DNA of 64,000 nt, taken from contig CAJNYU010001708.1 in the NCBI GenBank assembly GCA_905331475.1, forward strand, positions 1 to 64,000. Reading direction: 5' to 3'. Within the stretch, counting starts at the first letter, position 1, and the number at the start of each line of letters is the position of its first letter. Source of the DNA: Rotaria socialis (Eukaryota > Rotifera > Eurotatoria > Philodinida > Philodinidae). Below, one piece after another: positions 1 to 11,443 of this stretch. Both the position numbers and the translations under genes were made by a program. The notes beneath the pieces were generated by a model that was not told the origin of the DNA, did no database searches, and saw only the letters and a program-made list of their open reading frames with translations.

Positions 1-11
1 ATGTACCATCG

Positions 12-435
12 GATGTTATGGAATTGGAAGGAGATACGTTTTTTGACTTCGCTAAATAATATTCAGATGAAAAAGTGGCAAACTTGTTGGAATTTCAAGA
101 TATTACTAATGTTAATTGTTTGCTTGCTTGCAAAGATCCTCTTGAATTATTATTGCTCGATTCGGATGATTACTTGACTTAAAGAAAGCAGCATGTTTGA
201 AATTGAATAATAATTCATTTACTGTTTTACCCGGTGTAAAAAGTAAATTAAATGTTTTGAAGTGTGCTTTGACTAAGAAGCGTAATGAATTAAAAAGAGA
301 ATCATCGAAGATATCTTCTAACAGTTTAATTACAAACATTTTATCTGATAATAACTTAACTAGTAATAATTTGAACCATTCTGCAGATATATTACCCATG
401 TAGCCGATTTTACGAAATAATGGACATTGCAATGC
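12..435 (+). pseudogene. Broken coding remnant of unknown family, truncated at its 3' side
   Basis: Reading frame 3 from position 12 gives an acidic Leu-rich stretch with one internal TAA at 57-59 and a second stop at 180-182. Coding potential then continues in the next frame from about 182, through a basic Lys/Asn/Ser-rich stretch, to the TAG at 401-403. Joining the two frames with a one-base slip near 175-182 gives a continuous, plausible protein segment of about 130 residues, so I read this as a decayed gene and not as two small genes. The coding signal fades just before the foldback element that begins at about 461, which may have cut the gene. I do not recognise the family. The overlapping ORF on the opposite strand (112-549) is an antisense shadow. 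Confidence 0.5.
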
Positions 436-460
436 ATTGCAAAAAATGTATATCACGAGG

Positions 461-1066
461 GAACATATCCAACTGAAAAATCGCTTTTCGGATCGGACTT
501 CCTGAATATAGTAGAACGTAGCGAGATATGGAAAACTCCGAAAGGGCAACTGCCTATCAGTCTTCTGCCCGTAGTTATAGGCATTTTGCTCGAATTTCAG
601 TCTTTATTATTGTATATAGCAACAAATTGAATGACAGTATTTTGATCTGAGAATTCTCCATAAACAGGTCTACTTATTAGTAGAACGTCCTGAAAATTTC
701 AGCTCAAAAATGTGTTTTCTTCTTCAGATATTAAACGTCCAAAAAACACTGATATTTCACAAAGGTTTCTGCAATTTTCTTTTCTTTTGGAGTTTAATAT
801 CTGAAGAAGAAAACATATTTTTGAGCTGAAATTTTCAGGACCTCCTACTAATAAGTAGACCTGTCTATGGAGAATTCTCAGATCAAAATATTGTCATTCA
901 ATTTGTTGCTATATACAATAATAAAGACTGAAATTCGAGCAAAATGCCTATAACTAGGGACAGAAGACTGATAGGCAATTGTCCTTTTGAGGTTTTCCAT
1001 ATCTCGCTACGTTCTATTCTATGCAGGAAGCCCAATCCGAAAAGCGATTTGTCAGTTGGATATGCT
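461..1066. repeat. Foldback (long inverted-repeat) element, about 275-bp arms
   Basis: The arm at about 461-738 is repeated in inverted orientation at about 789-1066 with roughly 90 percent or better identity by eye. The loop is only about 50 bp. Outer ends read GAACATATCCAACTG on the left and its near complement on the right; inner ends carry TTCTTCAGATATTAAAC. The small ORF within the left arm (427-630) is not conserved as coding in the right arm. No transposase is present, so this is a non-autonomous MITE or foldback element. No clear target duplication was found. Confidence 0.85.
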
Positions 1067-1917
1067 CACTCTTCAATTGGAATGATTGTCCGTTAAATTC
1101 AATGGATTTCCTAAGCATTAAAAGCTTCCCGGAAGCACAAAGCATTTTTGAATAATTAACTAACTCTCAATATAAATTGTAACGATTCGAATCGTTCCAA
1201 ATTCTATTACAACTGCCAAATAGCAATTTTCTAAACGAAGAAAAAAATAGAATAAGTCGATAGAAAACTAATTCAACATCTTACTTTTCTTAACAAAGTC
1301 GTAACAAAACAACCTAAAACAAAACAAATTTAGCATCGTACATTTTTAAGTAAAGGTGAAAAATAATACGGAATGAGTTGTTTGTAGCACCTCTATGTGT
1401 TAGTATGTATCTTGATTGAGCGGAATGAAAAGAAAACCGATGCTATTATATTTATCACGCGGAAGAATGCGCTCCTGAGAGGTTGTGTATGTACGAAAAG
1501 AAAGATCTCTAAAAATAAAAGTATAAGAAAAAGTGGATGAATGAGTATTGGAGAGGAATATTTTCGGCTCGCTCGAAATTGTTTCGCGTAGACGTGTGGC
1601 AAAATCGTAGCGTATGGAAGATTGAAATTACTTTCTACTCATTGGAGATGATTGCCATCTATCGATAGTATAGGTAGATATGTTTGATTAGGGTTTGTTA
1701 GATCGGGAACAGTTTGTTTTCACTTCTCCAGTGTTTTCTTATGACAAAGGACCGGCGGTTCATTATATACTCGATGTAAACTTTTTGTATTCAAAGTGGA
1801 TGAGATTTTTTTGTTTTGCAGTATAGTAAGCAAATATTTGAAGAAAAAACTATAACATATTTTAGAGATGATTTTGTCGTGTTTTATTGTTTTGTTATAG
1901 ATAGTTCTGATTAAAAA
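1067..1917. other. Non-coding stretch
   Basis: AT-rich sequence between the foldback and the next gene remnant. I see no convincing ORF, RNA gene or repeat. The minus-strand ORF at 1393-1602 has no recognisable features. Confidence 0.5.
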
Positions 1918-3456
1918 ATGGCACCAAAAAAGACAAAGGAGGAATCACTGAATCAACTGAATAAGTACGTTTTGCTTCATGACAACAAAACATCTCGTTG
2001 CCATGTTGTCACACGTGATCAATTATCATTTACGAAGAAGGATAATTTAAAAACTGATACATCTGCTTTATTTAATGCAGCAGGTGATCCATCCTATCGT
2101 TTTAAAGGCATTGTTCTTTCTTCAGGTAAATAAGGAGAGTGAAATATTTGGGGAAAATATATATTGTTCGTATTTACAGACACGACGCAACAATGTGAAA
2201 AAACAAATAAAAATAAAAATAATAAAGAACCTGATGAAAATGCATCAGATTCATCGAATGAATTAATTATTGATGAAAGTGAAGGAAAAGGTACAGATGA
2301 TAATAATGATGAAGAATCAGAAGATGAAAATGAAGATCTAACGTGCGCGACAATATCTCAACAACGTGGTAACACAATTACTACAACTAATAAGTAAACT
2401 GTGTCTGCAATACAAAGTATCTCAAACACTCCGACTGCATCGGCTTTGCCAGCAACAACAATTTCTTCAGACGCTGCTGGTGAGTCCTATTGATATTATT
2501 TGGGTAAAGAATTTCTCAGATAATGATTGACGTGGGACTTAACAATCAATGTAAGGAACAAGAGTTATGCACTAAATTTCTCACCAACAAAACTTCTAAT
2601 AATTTATTGGTCTGATAATTAAAATTCGAAATAATTACAATAATAGAAAAAATATTTGAAGGTTGAATATGGAAAATATTCATCATAATGTTTTTAATTG
2701 AAATCATGAAAAAAAGTAAAAAAAAACTTCATGATTCAAATAATAAACCAGTAATCTGAATTTATCAGTTTCAATTTAACAGTAGAAACATAGTTTTAGG
2801 TACTTATGAATATTTCGTACTAACTTTTTTAATTTCATTTCTCGATTTAGTCCTGCAGCAAATCAATTGTAATGTTGATGTGACTCATAAACGAAAAAAA
2901 CCATCTGGTGAAACACATAATGTTACTAACAAAACAAAACGTTCAACTGGAGTTTCTCATTCTGATTACGAGAAGCTGAAGCGTGAAAACAAACGATTAG
3001 CTAAGGAAATCGATATGTATAAAAATAATTGGATGCGTAAATCTCCTATTGTTTTGCTGAGGTATCAAATATCTTTTTCTCCAGCAAGACCTTCGGGTCC
3101 CACAGCATCTTATTTCATTGATGTTGGAAAAATTCTCTCTGAACCACGTTCTCAAATCATTTTGGCACTATTTGGAATAATGCATTGTAATGCATTGAAA
3201 ATTTAGGCATTATCCTTCATTTTTTCCATTATTCATCCATTATCGGCTACATGGGAACCCATGGCCAGCTAATGCTTGTTCGTCACCTATGAATGATGGT
3301 TCAGGTGTTGTTCAATCACTTATTAATAAACAAGCACCAGCTTCAGGTCTAGATGCTCTTTGTACAAATGGATCTGTTATTGAACTTAATAACGTGACTG
3401 TTGTCTTAAATGAAACAAATTGGGAAATACAAATTGTTGGTGCACAATCATCATAG
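1918..3456 (+). pseudogene. Decayed multi-exon gene, acidic linker and coiled coil, family not recognised
   Basis: Exon 1 (1918-2125) starts at an ATG with a Lys-rich N-terminus and ends at a GTAAAT donor. Exon 2 (2180-2479) follows a TTACAG acceptor in matching phase and encodes a very acidic Asp/Glu/Asn-rich linker, but has an in-frame TAA at 2395-2397; coding continues past it to a GTGAGT donor. Exon 3 begins at 2851 after TTTAG, again in phase, and encodes a basic nuclear-type segment and a coiled coil (about 2970-3030), ending at a stop at 3204-3206. A further coding-like segment in another frame runs 3199-3456. One internal stop plus one frame change make a pseudogene most likely; a sequencing error or stop readthrough is possible. 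The architecture suggests a nuclear protein. Confidence 0.55.
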
Positions 3457-3475
3457 TTAGACCCATTATCAATTT

Positions 3476-3636
3476 GGGGTGTGGGTGTGGATGTAGATAT
3501 CCTCCTCACCCACACCCTCTGGTATAGCACCTTTCATAACGGACGAACAATGTATTTTATCAATTGATGTTTATAATATACCAATTCTATTGAGGGTGTG
3601 GGCGTGGACTGAGATCTGATGAAAACACCCATACCC
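3476..3636. repeat. Two consecutive TGTGGG hairpins
   Basis: GGGGTGTGGGTGTGG at 3476-3490 pairs with CACCCACACCC at 3507-3517. A second hairpin follows: GGGTGTGGGCGTGG at 3593-3606 with CACCCATACCC at 3626-3636. Each is a small G-strand/C-strand inverted repeat of about 45 bp. The unit TGTGGG matches the telomere repeat I recall for bdelloids. They lie directly after the end of the 1918-3456 remnant. Confidence 0.7.
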
Positions 3637-3849
3637 TTCAGTGCACTACTTCTAGAGAATTATCAAGTGAATGATTCGTTTTTGGGAACAAAAACATTAT
3701 ATTGGATATCTAGAGGCATAATTTGTCGAGTTCTAGTGACTATTATTATATTAGCTTTTAATTTTGTGCGCTTCAAATGCTAAGAGAAAAAATTATGATT
3801 ATACATATGCAACGAATACGTAGGAAATGTTGCATCCAGGGGTGGCACT

Positions 3850-4115
3850 TTACCTTTACTTTACTAGTAACTACGTAACTACAATAGTTACTTAGTTACT
3901 AATAAAAGTAACTACTATAGTTACGTAGTTACTTGTAAATGGTAACTACTATAGTTATGTAGTTACTAGTAAAAGTAACTAATATAGTTATGTAGTTACT
4001 AGTAAAAGTAACTACTATAGTTATGTAGTTACTAGTAAAAGTAACTACTATAGTTACGTAGTTACTTGTAAATGGTAACTACTGTAGTTATATAGTTACT
4101 TTTAACAAAGTAACT
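3850..4115. repeat. Subterminal tandem array of a TAGTTACTA unit
   Basis: About seven imperfect copies of a roughly 30-33 bp unit built on GTAACTACTATAGTTA and AGTTACTAGTAAAA. The same array occurs inverted at 7460-7575 with about three copies, so the two arms of the surrounding transposon differ in copy number. Subterminal repeats of this kind often bind hAT transposases; that role is inferred. Confidence 0.8.
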
Positions 4116-5040
4116 ACTAAAGTATTAGTTTGGAGTAAATACATTAGTAAAACATTTAGAGTCTGCTGGGGTAATTCTGATAACTCCAGCGAAAATTGCT
4201 ATACTCATTTTATCCATCTCCTGACTCGCTTACATCCATGGAAATCAAATAAAACTGTATATCATTCGATAGCGCAAACAGTCCTGTATGGGAGCTGAAA
4301 GTATCTCGGCGAGTGACATGACCGTTTTAATATAATATGCACAACAAGAACACTTATGTCAACTACATTAAAACTTGTCTGTGGTAATTCGGACCAGCTA
4401 AACGATTTCGCCTGGGGTAATTCAGATCATACAAGCTATTTTAGCTGGACATTAGTTATCAAAGCTCTAGCACTTTAACTATACAAAATTATTTGAAACG
4501 CCTGAGACAAAAGTTGTCCATCTTTCTTTGCTTTCTCTAACACACCCCTGTTGTGTTTCACTAAATATTCCGAAAGCAATAGTGACTGGATGAGAAAACG
4601 TTTGTTTTTCCACACAGAAATGTTTGCTGTACAAAATGACACACTAAAAAAGTATTCAAGGTCATTATTCGTGCGCTATAACGAGATTTATGATGATTTA
4701 GAGTTTGATGATTGGTTACAAGTGCTCTTTTTATGTAGTATTGCGGGAATGGTTGGAAATCTTGAAATCACTCATGAATTACCATTTATGATTGTCATTG
4801 TTGCTCGAAATCTCGCTTTACTAGTATGGGATCTATAGACTTTTAGTTTTTATGAGCTAAACGCATTTTAATATATCATGGAATAATGACAATGTATTTT
4901 CGTTGTATTAAATTACTAATATTATCACAAGTAATATATGTGACTTGGGAATGATCAGTAAATGGTGGCTAAGTAAAAGAGAAAGGATCTCTGTCAAAAG
5001 TTAATTGAATTGACAGTATCGGACTAAAATTCTCCGAATG

Positions 5041-5483
5041 ATTAAGCAGCTTAGGGATGTGCAGTGTCTGTATACTGACCAACGACTTGCACTGACGGTG
5101 TGTTCAGTGGAGCACCGACTACACCGATACTGTTCCCCAGTGGAGAACTGACTGCACCGACAGTATGTGCAGTGGAACACCGACCACACTGTCACCGGTG
5201 TCACTGACGGCACCGACATCGGTGTTCAGTGAAACACTGATACACCGATATCTTTCTGAGTGACTAAAGACTTCAGTCAATCAAAAGTTGTCGGTGTGTC
5301 AGTGTTTCACTGATCATCAGTGCTTCAGTGAAGTTGGTATCAGTTGACGCTGATTACAATGTGACCGGTGTTCCACTCGAAACACCGTCAGTGTAGTCGA
5401 TGCACTACGGAGCACACTGTCGGTGTAGTCGGTGATCAGTTTTTCAGTCGTTAGACCGACACTGCACATCCCTAAATTAAGCA
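5041..5483. mobile_element. Nested hAT-like MITE with 8-bp target duplication
   Basis: A perfect 18-bp terminal inverted repeat, TTAGGGATGTGCAGTGTC, lies at 5051-5068 and inverted at 5458-5475. Both sides are flanked by ATTAAGCA (5041-5048 and 5476-5483), an 8-bp target duplication as made by hAT transposases; two extra bases (GC) sit between the left duplication and the TIR. The interior is a dense array of short palindromic words (CAGTG..CACCG, CACTGACGG, GTGTTCAGTG). It carries no credible ORF; the minus ORF at 5001-5219 is a by-product of the repeat. It is inserted inside the 3837-7628 element and is therefore younger. Confidence 0.9.
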
Positions 5484-7628
5484 TAATTGATGAATTGTTT
5501 TATATAGCATTTTCCATTAGTTGGGTGAGGTCAGGTAATTTTGGTAACAGTTAAATAATTCGTGATTCAACTCAATCCAAGTCTCAGTCTTCTATTCCTC
5601 ATGTTTACATGTGAGCAGCTTCAACAGAAAGGTTGCTTTTACTATATGGCTAGAGCCTTTTTAAATAAATTATGTCCCTGCGCTGTTAGAAATGAATAGA
5701 TTCAATTACCTTTTTCTGATAACATGGTCTCTGAAAATTTGATAATAATTGTTATTTTACTTTACGATTCTTCGAAGCAACTTGCTCTGCTCTTTAGTAG
5801 GATAAGTTACTGTGTGTATTTATAAGTCATGAAGACAAAATTGAAAACATCTTGACTTGAAAACGTAGACATTGCTTGAAATTTTACATGAGATGTCTTG
5901 GGATGAAACATTGCCTTAAAATTATTTTTTATCTGTAGATTCTTTATGAATCATCTCTTAAACTATGTTCTTTGCGCTGTTTTTCATATAAATTACTTGA
6001 ATGAACGAGGGGCGTTAAGAAAAATGATTACTCCTTATATATACGCTAGGTTCTCTCTTCGTTACAATAAATATGTGTTCATTTTATTCGTGTAATTCAT
6101 ATAATCTTCCGAATATTCACGTTTCTTATGATTGACGCTAAAATAGAAGGATGATTGCAATAGACACCATGTAATGCCATCAAAATCAAAACGACAAATT
6201 AACATTAGCTGCTCTACTCTAGTGGTTGTAGCCATGACCGACATGTCTTAGGCGCAACAAGCATATAATACTTATGAAAGTATAGAGGTAATTATAAATT
6301 CTCCTGTAGATATTGTTATGACCCATGTTTCGTATGAATCATGTAGAGTTATGGAGCGAGTTGGAATGACCGCAGGACAAATAAAAAGATGCTCTTCATG
6401 CGACTCAAACCAAGTATATTATGCTATCCGGGCAGATGTTCTACGCTACTTAGACTTGAAGAGACATCTAATCTTTCTCGTATGTATAGAGGGGAATATT
6501 CTATACATAACAGAGAACAAAATCTTATACAAGCAGTTTCATGATCTAGCTAATTTGGGTACGAATACGCAAAGTTCGTTGAAATAAATATATTTTGCAT
6601 TACTGTTAAGAAACGTGCATAGATTTCTTCCAATAATATTTCCCGAGAAACCCTGAGCAGGATAGCTAGGAGGCTTTCAATTGATTAGTTTCTGAACTTC
6701 AATAATCCATATACGTGCTCTACGAACAACTAGAACTTATTTGTCTCGAAAAAAACTACAAATGATTCGATTTTTCTTTATTTTTACAGATTTTCATTTC
6801 ACCTACCAGTATAATTCTCACAATAGCGCACGAATAATGATCTTGAATACTTTTTTGCATGTTATTTTGTAGACCAAACATTTCTGTGTGGAAAAACAAA
6901 CGTTTTCTCATCTAATCACTATTATGCTTTCGGAATATTTAGTGAAACACAACAGGGATGTGTTATAAAAAATACTTTTGTCTGAATTTCGTTTTTTTAA
7001 ATATTAATCTCGTTCAGTAACTCAAAAAGTCAAATCTCTTACTATGGTTAGATAAAGCAAAGAAAGATGAACAAATTTTGTCTCAGGCGTTTCAAATAAT
7101 TTTGTATAGTTAAAGTGCTAGAGCTTTGATAACTAATGTCCAGCTAAACTAGCTTGCGTGATCTGAATTACCCCAGGCGAAATCGTTTCGCTGGTCCGAA
7201 TTACCACAGACAAGTTTTAATGTAGTTGACATAAGTGTCCTTGTTGTGCACATTATATTAAAACGGTCATGTCACTCGCCGAGATACTTTCAGCTCCCAT
7301 AGAGGACTGTTTGCGCTATCGAATGATATACAGTTTTATTTGATTTCCATGGATGTAAGCGAGTCAGGAGATGGATAAAATGAGTATAGCAATTTTCGCT
7401 GGAGTAATCCGAATTACCCCAGCAGACTCTAAATGTCTTACTAATGTATTTACTCCAAACTAATATTTTAGTAGTTACTTTGTTAAAAGTAACTATGTAA
7501 CTACAGTAGTTACCATTTACAAGTAACTACGTAACTATAGTAGTTACTTTTATTAGTAACTAAGTAACTATTGTAGTTACTTTACTTTAGTTACGTAAAT
7601 AAAAAGTAAAGTAAATGTGCCAGCCCTG

Positions 7629-8068
7629 ATTATATAATCGATATGTGATCCTTTTTGACTTCCTCAATCCAGTTGGAAGAAGTCTCACATGGCTACCTTC
7701 CTGAAAGGGGGAGGTGTTAGCGTCAGTAGATGGCACTCACTGACGCTAAACGTTTCTCGTATGTTATATATTTCTTGAATCTCTAATTTGATTTGTTACG
7801 TAATCTCTCAACTATGATTCATCTCGTGATTATCTTTTTGTATTTCGCTATTGCGCAGTTGTTGATGTTCTATCGTATCGAATACTCGATACTCAATATA
7901 TTCTATATATGATACGACGACAAAATCTATTATTGAAACATGTTTAGTTCTCTATTTTTGGCAGACTAAATATTAGTTCTACCATTGCTACATAATCCCC
8001 AAAACGAGAGCTAACACCATCCGTTATATAGGCAAGGTCAATCTGTATTATGCAATAAAGAAAAGCAT
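7629..8068. other. Non-coding stretch upstream of tRNA-Lys
   Basis: AT-rich spacer with no ORF or repeat that I can support. Confidence 0.5.
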
Positions 8069-8141
8069 GCCCGGGTAGCTCAGTCGGTAGAGCGTGTGGC
8101 TTTTAACCACAATGTCCAGGGTTCGAGCCCCTGCTCGGGCG
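8069..8141 (+). tRNA. tRNA-Lys (anticodon TTT)
   Basis: The 73-nt cloverleaf has acceptor GCCCGGG pairing with CTCGGGC, A box TAGCTCAGTCGG and anticodon loop CTTTTAA giving anticodon UUU. The T arm contains GGTTCGAGCCC, which is the B box, and the discriminator is G. There is no intron. A TTTTT run just downstream (about 8144-8148) serves as the Pol III terminator. It is a standard cytosolic lysine tRNA. Confidence 0.96.
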
Positions 8142-8148
8142 TTCTTTT

Positions 8149-11100
8149 TCATTTTATTTAAAGAGAATATAGAGTATTATTTTTCTTCTTCTAAATGATG
8201 GCATTGAAGGCAAACGAGTCCTATTCATAGAATAAGCAGTGCATAGTCAGTCTTATATATATGGGATAGATACTGAGAACCTTGAGAAAGACTACTATTT
8301 TTCTTCCATTAACTATATATTTATATTATTTTAGTTTTACTAAATTATGAAAGGCTTTCCATATAATGCTTTTATACAGAAAGCTCAATAATTGATATAA
8401 ATTGTTTAGATTATGAAGATTCAAATATTTTATTTTTGTGGAGTCTAAAACAGCGTCTTTCTATATATAGACTTCAATCGAAAATTTTCATCGTGAATCT
8501 TAATAAAAAAATTACGTTTGAGAGTGTCAAATTTTACTAATCGTTCAATGTTTCCTATTTAGAAATATAATTTTTAGTTTGCACTTTTGATCATTGATTT
8601 TTCGGTTAGTTCATAGAAGTATGATGACATGTAGAACGATTTTTTTCAGTAGAACTACTTATTAAAAAAGCGAAAACAAGCCTGAAAATGTTTCTTACTA
8701 ATTTTTATTTTCGTTTGATCCTTTCATTTTTTTACTATTCAATTCTCACAATTATGACAACGCTAAATGTACAAAGATATATATATATATATAACACATT
8801 TGTCCTTTTCGCTGAGGCTGAATCAGGTACAAATAAAAAAACATAGAAAAGAACAGTTCGCCAAAACGAATAAGTCTATTTATGCTCTTTCTATATATAC
8901 ATATATATAATTCGTCTTTTTGGTTATTTTGGTTTGTATTTCCCTGAAACTGCTATATGTATGTAAACGAATCAATTGAAGTGAAAGGAAAAGTCCGCTT
9001 GTAGTTTATTCACTGTTCCCTTTCCGTTAATTCTTTTATAAATATATCAACAAATGTTGGAGTGTTAGCGTAAAAATGAAAATTTTAATTACCCCTATGG
9101 AAACTTAATTATTTTTGCATTTCTTATATAATTTTCGATTTTATTAAACAATAAGAAATTTACTTTTTGGATGACGGTTTAGATGTGGAAGGATGTAGAT
9201 CCGTAAAAAGCAGACCCTCACTCGTACTTATTGTTCATTCAAACTGACTTTGTACAACTACACCCAGACACATAACGGACGTGCGCAAAAACATTCTCGT
9301 TCAGACTTCAAAACCAATATTCATTTTCACCTATTTCAGAAATATTGGCAATTATATAAAAATACAAAAACATTTTAATTTGTCGTAGAGGAGATTAAAA
9401 TTTTAATCTCTACTAATGAAATTTAAAATTCTATTGAATTTTAATTTCTACTGTAACATTATATTGTATGTTGTATATGATATTACACGAGACAGGTAAA
9501 GTCGCAATTATAGTTAAGACTTTTTCCATAAACTGGATATTTTTCGACCTTTAACACTGCTGCACAAACTTACTCATTGGGATACCCAAAAATTTTCAAT
9601 TGTGAAGAAAAAAAACATGAATTGATAAAAAATCAACAACAGGCTGATTAGCAGAGCTTGAATACATATTCAGCATAAACAAAATTCTGCAGTAGATAAA
9701 GAATTCTTGAGAACTTTACCTGAATTCTTAAATTCTGTTTGTGGAGAATTCCGCCTGCCCTCTTCTTGGGAGTTCGGTAAAAAAGCCTTTTTTTTAGAAT
9801 GTAACCATTTTTAAAATATGAAAGTATAGCTATTAGATTCGAACATACATACCAAATTGTCACTTACCAAGTGTTCAGACGATTGAACCATGTTATCGTG
9901 GAACTTACTGCTAGATATGAATATTGATCATGAATCCTATCTCATATAGTTTCAAAGTTTTTAGCTTGTCAAAAAAGTTGTTTCTTAGAAAAAAAGCATT
10001 TAAGGAACTTTTAATAATATTTTCTGGTCATTTTTTCATTAAAATTAATTAATCTTAATAGTAAAAATAACTTGTTAGTATAAAAGTAAATATTTTCAAT
10101 GATCTCTCGAGTTTAAGATTAAACTTAATCTGACAGATTCAATGATTTTAACGAAATAAAATGTAAATTTATTATTAAAATATAACTGAATTAAAAAATT
10201 ACAGTCTGTTATATATGCGTAAAGGAACTGTTTAAAACGTAGATCAGAATATCCAACATACAATAAATATTGTGTGTTTTATTTTCCTGTGGCACAGTTT
10301 CGGAATTCTAAATCAAGATATTAAAAGCCCTTTCTAACTGGTCACAAAAATTCAAGTTTAATTAATTCTTCATTGTCCGCTAAATAGACGGAAGTCATCT
10401 TGTAACTTAGACTCTATAAGTTGATGTAAGCATATCCCTATAATATGTCCTACCGTCTTGACGCCCGTTAGTTATTAAATAATGTCGGTCTGTGTTCGAC
10501 TTCATCTATGATCTATTCCTTTCTATTATTTGTCTGACCTATAAACCAGTCTAGATGGGGTGGATGGACAATCGGACTAGTCATGTAGCCCGTCCTCGCC
10601 ATTTTTTGCTCGCCTGGGCAGTCTCATTTTCTAATATAGCAAAGTTGGGATTTGAACACTCGCGTTGTCAATATCTTCTTTTTCTTGGATAATTATCGGA
10701 ATTGAGCGGTGAAAATCAACATCGTGGACAATCATATGTAAATTTCTTTAAACTAATGCATAAATGGCTAGATAATTATTAGATTTACTTCTTATCCTGT
10801 GACCCTTTCATTTTGTTTTCAAGTTGAGTTTCCTACAAATTTTTGTTTCGTTTAAACTTTTATTTTCTGAAAATTTGATTGATAATTGTTTACGATTCGC
10901 TTGTTTTGCTTGCAATTTAAAATGCAGGGCGGTAATGAATGTTCTATTAATTAAATAAATGAACTCGAAACGCGTTCGCGAAATTAAACTGCGCATTTCT
11001 TTAAAACACAATTTATCAAATACAAATAGTTTAACTTAGTCGATTGCTGAGAAGCAAGAGCTGAGACTAGAAAATTGAGTTGTATGATAGTCATGTAAGT

Positions 11101-11443
11101 CAATTTGTTTTCATTTGATTTACGTGCACTCACACATCCGCGATCCACACTCGAAAAGACAAGAAGAGCAGAAAAAAACATTCCACTGCTCTTTCAATAA
11201 AGGTTCGAAAGAAAGATATGACCCGGCAGATTATGTAACAAATGCTGTGCTCTTTTTACATTCGACGCAATATTCTTTCGCTTCTCATATTTTATCGCAC
11301 TTCCTTTCTCTTGTTTGTATGAAATTAATCTGATGCTACGTCATTATTTGGTATTTAATCGACGAGAATCTCTTGCCACTCCGTTTCCATTTCTGTTTCT
11401 TTCTTTGCACTTTCGACAAGACAAGTAGTAGACTCAGTCAACA
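8149..11443. other. Long non-coding stretch
   Basis: About 3.3 kb of AT-rich DNA with homopolymer tracts and short AT microsatellites (for example ATATATAT near 8780). Small ORFs at 9648-9863, 10808-11011, 10984-11181 and 11115-11333 show no motif, splice-consistent neighbour or plausible composition. I see no gene here. Confidence 0.5.

Larger units (their letters stand above)
3837..7628. mobile_element. 3.8-kb foldback DNA transposon, hAT-like ends
   Basis: The ends are CAGGGGTGGCAC (3837) and the complement of CAGGGCTGGCAC (ending 7628), which look like hAT termini. The arms are long inverted repeats, about 3837-4690 and 6825-7628, nearly identical over hundreds of bases. Both arms carry arrays of a roughly 30-bp unit built on TAGTTACTA/GTAACTACTATAG: about 3878-4110 in the left arm and fewer copies at 7460-7570 in the right. 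The interior (4690-6825) has only short unrecognised ORFs (4551-4838, 6318-6587) and no transposase, so the element is non-autonomous. No target duplication is obvious at the ends. Confidence 0.8.

Noticed and set aside
112-549. Minus-strand 145-residue ORF
   Set aside because: It lies antisense to the more protein-like plus-strand remnant and runs into the foldback arm; composition is Phe/Leu-rich as expected for a shadow.
3850-4115. Possible CRISPR-like array
   Set aside because: Units are imperfect and contiguous without unique spacers, and are duplicated in inverted form inside a eukaryotic transposon.
4551-4838. 95-residue ORF in the 3.8-kb element as a transposase
   Set aside because: It overlaps the inverted arm, has no DDE/RNase-H-like or zinc-finger pattern and is not kept in the opposite arm.
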